Shown: piece by piece, positions 58,419-64,000 of the stretch
How positions within the stretch are numbered: position 1 is the first letter of the stretch
Layout: the number at the start of each line of letters is the position of its first letter
Source of the DNA: Lindgomyces ingoldianus
Taxonomy: Eukaryota; Ascomycota; Dothideomycetes; Pleosporales; Lindgomycetaceae
Reading direction: 5' to 3'
Assembly (NCBI RefSeq): GCF_010093535.1
Contig: NW_022985162.1
Location: 728,211-792,210, forward strand
Length of the DNA: 64,000 nt
Translations under genes and position numbers: made by a program
The notes under the pieces: model-generated
Databases searched by the model: none
Told to the model about the DNA's origin: nothing
Seen by the model: the letters and a program-made list of their open reading frames with translations, nothing else

Positions 58419-60156
58419 ATGGTGGATACCAAAGATCCTTCTCAGAATGGTCACCAGCATGAGGAAGATCTAGAACAATCTGCGACACAGGCGACTTATC
58501 TCGAGAAGGACGAGATGGTATCTCTTTCAGAAGAACATTGCCAATACCTTCTGAATCGCCATGGAACCCTCGATCTGGATCCTCTTCCAACAATGGGAGA
58601 TACTGATCCATATAATTGGCCCAATTGGAAGGTATCTGATGTCTAGTCTGTCTCTCCAAGAGAAGCTAACCAACAATTACTGTAGAAAATCACAAATCTC
58701 ATTCTGGTAGCTTTTCATGCTTGCATGTCTACCTTCATCGCAGCATCAATCATTCCGGCTTACGAAGTCATTGCTCAAGATCTTGGTGTTAGCCTCCAAC
58801 GCACTTCCTACCTCACCTCCCTCCAGATCGCGATCATCGGAGGTGCCCCACTAATTTGGCGTCCTCTTTCTACGCGTTTCGGTCGTCGACCCATCTTCCT
58901 TATATCGTTGATAGGGAGCTTGCTGTTCAATGTGGGATGCGCACAGACTACAACGTACGGTGCGATGGCTACGTGTCGTGCTTTCACTGCTTTCTTCATC
59001 TGCCCTGCCTCAGCAATCGGAAGCGCGGTGGTGGTAGAGACGTTCTTCAAAAAAGATCGCGCGAGGTATATGGGGATGTGGACGCTTATGATCACTCTAG
59101 GCGTGCCTCTTGCACCATTCATATTTGGTTTCGTTGCGTATCATGTTGGCTACCGATGGATATACTGGATCCTGGCAATGGTAGGGTTCCCCCCTTCTCC
59201 TCCTCGATCCTTATCAACTGACCTCACCATAGATTAATGGCGGACAATTTATTCTCTACATCTTCCTTGGACCAGAAACACGCTTCATCCGTAAAGGCGT
59301 ACAGCACACCGGCCCAGTCATCAAAGAATCTTACTTCAAATTTCATCGTATCGACAAGACACCTTTCTCAGTCTATGAATTTATCTCACCCCTACGAATG
59401 GCAAAGTATCCATGCGTAATGATTCCTACTCTCGCTTACTCTATGGTCTTCCTCTTCGCTTCTGTGCTGATCACCGTTGAGATCCCACAACTCTTCGCTG
59501 AGAAATTCCACTTCAATCCCCAGCAATTGGGCCTACAATTTCTTGGTATTATCATAGGGTCTATTATCGGTGAACAGATTGGTGGGTATGTCAGTGACTA
59601 TTGGATGGGTCGTCGCTCGAAACACATCTCGGGCCAGCCTGCACCCGAGTTCAGGTTGTGGTTGAGTTATTTTGGCTACGTGCTAACTATCTGCGGGATG
59701 GTGGTGTTTCTCGTGCGAATTCAGCAGGCTCCTGAAGGCCACTGGAATGTCACGCCCGTGGTTGGTGCTGGTATTGCTGCAGCGGGAAATCAGGTTGTTA
59801 CAACAGTATTGAGTGAGTACCGCAGATTTAGGTCTTGACGATGTATACTAACCGAAGTATAGTTACGTATGCTGTCGACTGTTATCCAGACGAAGCAGCG
59901 AGCATCGGTGTTTTCATAACCTTTGTGAGACAGATTTGGGGATTCATTGGGCCATTTTGGTAGGTCGAAGAACTACTTTGAAACTTTCCTTGACTAATGT
60001 TCATCGCTTAGGTTCCCTCCAATGTTCGAGAATGTCGGGATTGCGAACAGTGGTGGTATTGCAGTAGGGTTGGTTATGGCAGTCAGCTTTATCCCAACAA
60101 TTGCGTTGCAAGGGAGGGGCTACGCGCTGCGAGGAGTGATGAAAGCCAGAACTTAA
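58419..60156 (+). CDS. MFS transporter, DHA1-like
   Basis: Exons 58419-58631, 58686-59180, 59233-59812, 59863-59959 and 60012-60156 encode 509 residues. It is a plasma-membrane-type major facilitator with twelve predicted spans in two halves. Seen: a polar N-terminus, DTDPYNWPNWKKITNLILVA at the first span, STRFGRRPIFLISLIGSLLF (the motif-A loop), CRAFTAFFICPASAIGSAVV, MGMWTLMITLGVPLAPFIFG (motif C-like), a central cytosolic loop (KESYFKFHRIDKTPFSVYEF) and the second-half loop GGYVSDYWMGRRSKH. NWPNWKK and motif C suggest a proton-driven exporter of the DHA1 group; the substrate is unknown. Four GT-AG introns of 50-54 nt, one with a CTAAC branch motif. It sits between the transcription factor and two metabolic genes. 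Confidence 0.9.
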
Positions 60157-60509
60157 AGGAATTTGGTAGGCAAGCCGAGAATGGAAATAGGTGATGGAGT
60201 CGTGAGAGTGAGCTAGTGCAGGCACAACTGGTTGAAATCTCTAGACGCGACAGCGCTTATTCATTCCCGGTACCTTTTTTAGCCTTGAACACGCCTCGTT
60301 GGCTTTCGGTTTCAATGCGAGCACGATGATTGTAAGATGACGAAATTCGCAAGCCACATTTTGACTTTCCAACACACCTCCATCCATACCCACCATATAT
60401 TCTTGACATTAATGTACTTCGAAGCCAAAGAACTCAGAAAGGATTCTATGCACACCCGTTTTGCAACAAGAGGGCTTCAAAGGTCCTTACAAGTTTCAGC
60501 CTTTCTGAA
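60157..60509. other. Intergenic region
   Basis: About 350 bases between the transporter and the ureohydrolase pseudogene. Nothing is supported. Confidence 0.5.
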
Positions 60510-61482
60510 ATGCCACCAACATCCAAAATCCACATAGCAGGTGCCCACAGAAGCAGGGACCCACAGAAGCAGGCCAAAGCAAAGCCCATCAGGCAATCCT
60601 CGATACTGGAATAGCCACGAGATTAGAAGAAATAGGATGGAAAGTTACTACTGAGCCCAGCATCCTCAGCACCGAAATTGCGAAGACCGCACAGTGGAAA
60701 CCCTCTCCAAAAACCAGTAGTGTTCGCAACGAAGAGGCTAGTCTGAAAATCATGAGGGCCTTACAAGACTACGTACATAACGACTATATAGAAACTTATG
60801 AGGACTCTCCGTTCCTTCTTGTTCTAGGTGGAGATTTCAGCATCTCGCCCGCCACCCTACCCACACTGTCCCATTCCACGGCGTCTAGAAACGGAAAGTT
60901 GGGCATGATAATTTCGACGGTGATGCGGACTTAACATTACCTACGGAAGCTTCGGTAGATGGCGCATGTGGGGTTCTCGACTCGATGGTAATGAGTACAC
61001 TTACTCAACGACCTTGATGTTTACCTAGTATGAAGCCATTCGTTCGCCCCGATGGTACGCCGCTGGTGAGCAACGACCCCATCGTTCTCTTTGGCCTCGA
61101 TCCCCTACAGCCAGCTACCGAACACTGGGTCTATCTCCTCAAGAATGGATTTAAGGCATTTACCTGGTCCACTGTCCAAGTCTCACCTGTCCCATGTGCA
61201 GCATCGGCGCTACAGTTTTTCGATGAAAGGGTTGATAAGATATTCCTGCATTTCGATATCGATGTCATTGATTCAGGTATGTTCCCTTTGGCAAATTATC
61301 CGCACTATGCAGGGTTAGGGTTTGAGCGGGCGATGGAATGTTTAGGGGCGTTTTTGGGGAGTGAGAAGGTGGTGGGGATGGTGGGCATGGAGGTCAATCC
61401 AAACAATGATCCAGAGGGAAGGATGTCGAGAATGTTCGCAGATGGCATTGTTAAAGTATTCGAAGGGAGACATTATACTTAG
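60510..61482 (+). pseudogene. Arginase/formiminoglutamase-family (ureohydrolase) pseudogene
   Basis: Three consecutive frames form one arginase-family protein. Frame pieces: a possible start MPPTSKIHIAG at 60510; then EAGQSKAHQAILDTGIATRL and EEIGWKVTTEPSILSTEIAK leading to SPFLLVLGGDFSISPATL; then FDGDADLTLPTEAS and SMVMSTLTQRP; then MKPFVRPDGTPLVSNDPIVL to the end. Metal-binding features survive in pieces: GGDFS (often GGDCS or GGDHS), FDGDADL and HFDIDVIDSG. A frame change is needed near 60560, a one-base loss near 60913 (ISTV instead of YFDGD), and an in-frame TGA sits at about 61012. Intact relatives hydrolyse C-N bonds of guanidino or formimino compounds with two Mn ions. An unusual intron could rescue the first break but not the other two. 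Confidence 0.75.
60544..60573 (+). repeat. 14-bp direct duplication at the start of the ureohydrolase pseudogene
   Basis: CCCACAGAAGCAGG occurs at 60544-60557 and again at 60560-60573 (16-bp period), exactly where the reading frame of the pseudogene changes. Confidence 0.85.
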
Positions 61483-61656
61483 TGTGCCTTCAAATAGGAA
61501 GCTATTTACCTGTTCACATTTACATCGCCTGACGAAACATCTTAAGATCTGGACATTACGACTAGCTAGATAAGAAACGGACGGAATCTACGATATCTCA
61601 GCCTCTGCTAACAGACCAATTAGCTGTGTCCGTCAAATCGGTAGTCTTCAATCCAC

Positions 61657-63146
61657 CTACAACTTCGCGAGGAACCCCTCCTCCATGCACGCCTTCTCTG
61701 CCTCCGCCATGCAGTCAAATCCGTAGATCATCCGTTGCACATCGGCATCTGCCCACTTATCCGGTACTGGCCCCTTTCCACTCTTCAAGGCGGCGAAAAC
61801 CTTGTCTCGCTCTTCTTTTGCTTTGCCTTCACCTAAATGCATGTTACGTCCGTTTTCCGCTGCCAGCTCTACTAACGTCTCGGCCCTCTCTTTCCTGACC
61901 TTTTCGTAAATCTTCAACGCCTTGTTTATCGTCTCAGGTTTCCGATCCGCAATTCGGTTCGGTGCTAACACGACTCCAAGCACGGCAGCATCTTCAATAG
62001 CCTGTGCGGCACCTTGCGCAAGATGCGGCAGTGTAGGATGACACGCATCACCGACCAAGGCCATGGACCCATGGACCCAAGTGCTTAACGGTGCGTGAAC
62101 CCTTAACTTCCACTCACACACCTCGCCGTCAGGAACTAAATCCAGCATCCTATGGATCATAGGGCAGTAATCTCCATAGACTTGCATCATCTGGGTTTTA
62201 GAGCCTTTCGTCGTATAAGTTGCATTCGTAGCTTCTGCGAAGTTCGTATCTGGTTGTGCGGTTGAGATGTTGTAAATCGTCTTGTTGGAAATGGGATAGG
62301 CAATAATATGGCGCTTTTCTCCTATCCACCTTGTCACCGTGTCCGCCTCGATCAAGGCAAGGAGTTCAGGATCGTGCTTCATTTGGTCCCGAGTGAGCAT
62401 GATGCGGTATGCGGCTTGGCCTGTATCCTGCACATCGGCTGTTTCACCCAATTCCTTGAGCATCGCAACTCGAGTGTTGCTTTTCACGCCATCAGCGCCG
62501 AGAAGAATGTCACAGTCAACGCGATAAGGTTTGCCTTCTCGCGGTGTCACGGTAAAGCTCGGTTTTGGCGAAAATGTGACTCCGGATATAGAACTTGAGA
62601 AGAAAAATGTGATGGCCTTATCCTTCTTACATCCGTGATACATACTCCCTGCTAAACTCGCTCGATGGCCGACCATATGCGGGTACCCGTATGCCTTCTG
62701 TACATAGTCAAGATTCACGTGGCCAAGTTCCTTGTTGGTAGAGCCTTCTACGATGCTGGTGTCAGCGCATTGGACGGCTTCGTCAGCAATTTGCTTCCAG
62801 ACACCTAGCCGGTCGAGAATTCGGGCCATGTTGGGCGCGAGTTGGATCCCAGCGCCAACAAACCCGAGGTTGGAAGCCATTTCGAAGACGGCGATGTCTG
62901 TATGTCCAGCTTTGGCAAGGGCGAGAGCAGTAGCTAGGCCACCCATTCCTGAAGAAGGGTTAACCAAATGCGTTCATAGGTACTGGATGTCTGATGTTGA
63001 AGAATGAAAATAGACTTCATGTGGACGAGCAGCTTATTGGACAACGAGGTGTAAAAAAAGATGAAATGAGTCCCACCTGCTCCTACAATACATATCTTGA
63101 TAGATGTGTCCCCATTCATGGCTCGGTTCACGCCGTTGGTTGCCAT
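61657..63146 (-). CDS. FAD-dependent monooxygenase, salicylate-hydroxylase-like
   Basis: Minus-strand exons are 63146-63077 and 62948-61657 (128-nt intron), giving 453 residues. It is a group A flavoprotein hydroxylase using NAD(P)H and O2 on an aromatic acid or N-heterocycle. Seen: the dinucleotide-binding IKICIVGAGMGGLATALALA (the intron splits the second Gly), GFVGAGIQLAPNMARILDRL, the NAD(P)H/FAD DG motif CDILLGADGVKSNTR, and the FAD GD motif SMALVGDACHPTLPHLAQGA. The C-terminal RMIYGFDCMAEAEKACMEEG is typical of fungal salicylate or 6-hydroxynicotinate monooxygenase relatives. It lacks a signal peptide, so it is probably cytosolic. It is convergent with the ureohydrolase pseudogene. The choice between salicylate and another ring cannot be made from sequence. 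Confidence 0.9.
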
Positions 63147-64000
63147 GTCGTACGAAGGAGAGCCAATTAAGTATGAATATCGTAAGTTAACGGGAATGGT
63201 GAAGGACAAGTCTTTGTAGGAGAGAATAAAAGTTTGGGTATCAATAGAATGTCAAGGGTGCCTCCCTGAGCCTTCTTATCTTTTTTTGTACGAAACCAAA
63301 ATACCGCTCAGTCGTGGTGGTGTATCTGTGTCACCGATTCCGGAAGAAGGTTTTTCAGGCTTCCAAAAAATTCGCAGTCAGCGGCGCCAGAGACATGGAT
63401 CACGGCAGCAGACCCGGCATCCTAAAATATGGCACTAAAAGTTTGGAAACATGGGCTGACTGTAATGCTTTTTCTTGGCTTCAGTCGCGGTTATTGACGC
63501 GTGGCGGAGATGTGTGAGGCTTGGGGTGTGAATGTCTGCAGATGCCGATCCCCACGGCCGGTCCCACAACCTTGCCCCGCACCTAGCACCACACAACGCT
63601 TGCAGCTGGAGCCCCACCCCGAGATATTCATCACGGCCAAACTTTGCGTTCCTGGCTGGGCTAGGTGGCTAGTCCTAGCCTCAACACCATGCCTCCTTCA
63701 TCCTCGGCGTGCAGGCTAAGAAGCAGTTGCAATTAGATGATCGATTCGAGCTGCCTTTATACTCGGGTTTAATGTGACCAGGAATGTTGCCATGTAAACT
63801 GCCGTGGCGGGGATCCTAGTACGTCATGACCAGGAAGTGAAGACGGAAGCACATCAACTTGAGGCAAGGTCTGGGTCCCCTCATTTCAAAAGTCTATCGC
63901 TCGGCCTAATAAAATTAGGATGTTTTCGTTGTTAAAAAGTATGTTTCGACATGCCCCCAAGCTTCGTGGACGACTTGTTTCTTAGCCTCATCGCGACTTG
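63147..64000. promoter_or_regulatory. Upstream region of the monooxygenase and window end
   Basis: About 0.85 kb with no supported gene. The right part includes short open frames without domains. Confidence 0.45.

Noticed and set aside
60960..61030. Intron explaining the TGA in the ureohydrolase gene
   Set aside because: The GTAATG donor with the ACCTAG acceptor leaves the wrong phase for MKPFVRPDG, so it does not restore the frame.

Overview
This window reads as nuclear chromosomal DNA of a filamentous ascomycete (Pezizomycotina). The genes are monocistronic on both strands. Introns are short (about 43-275 nt, mostly 45-70) with GT...AG ends and CTAAC/CTGAC branch-like motifs. The gene set is typically fungal: Zn(II)2Cys6 regulators, a bifunctional THI6-type thiamine enzyme, a fungal acetate kinase, a HET-domain remnant and C/G-to-T/A-biased decay of repeats that resembles RIP. 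I cannot name a species. Exon coordinates were built by hand from reading frames and splice motifs, so single-base errors at some junctions are possible.

Region 1 (0-35.6 kb) is a dense, conserved housekeeping block. In order it holds a DGAT1-type acyltransferase (+), THI6-type thiamine enzyme (-), eIF5 (+), SLC35F-type transporter (+), saccharopine-dehydrogenase-like oxidoreductase (-), a PHRF1-like RING+PHD protein (+), Mediator Med22 (-), an unknown protein (-), PP4 regulatory subunit 3/Psy2 (+), dihydrofolate reductase (+), a MAPEG/MGST3-like protein (+), an unknown single-TM protein (+) and a Cid1/CutA-like nucleotidyltransferase (-). Neighbours are mostly divergent or convergent and share no obvious pathway.

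Region 2 (36-47 kb) is looser. A seven-exon isochorismatase-family hydrolase with a 16-nt microexon and a fungal acetate kinase are intact. Next to acetate kinase lies a heavily mutated phosphoketolase pseudogene, so the enzyme that would supply acetyl phosphate has decayed at this locus. It is followed by a 1.3 kb element with long inverted terminal repeats, which encloses the start of a broken HET-domain gene.

Region 3 (47-63 kb) looks like accessory metabolism: a secreted type-B carboxylesterase, a secreted FAD-linked oxidase, a very large composite transcription factor with two Zn2Cys6 motifs and a C-terminal zinc-finger-like module, a DHA1-like MFS transporter, a broken arginase-family hydrolase and a salicylate-hydroxylase-like FAD monooxygenase. 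Enzymes, a regulator and an exporter together suggest a small catabolic or detoxification cluster, but no secondary-metabolite backbone enzyme is present and the clustering is inference.
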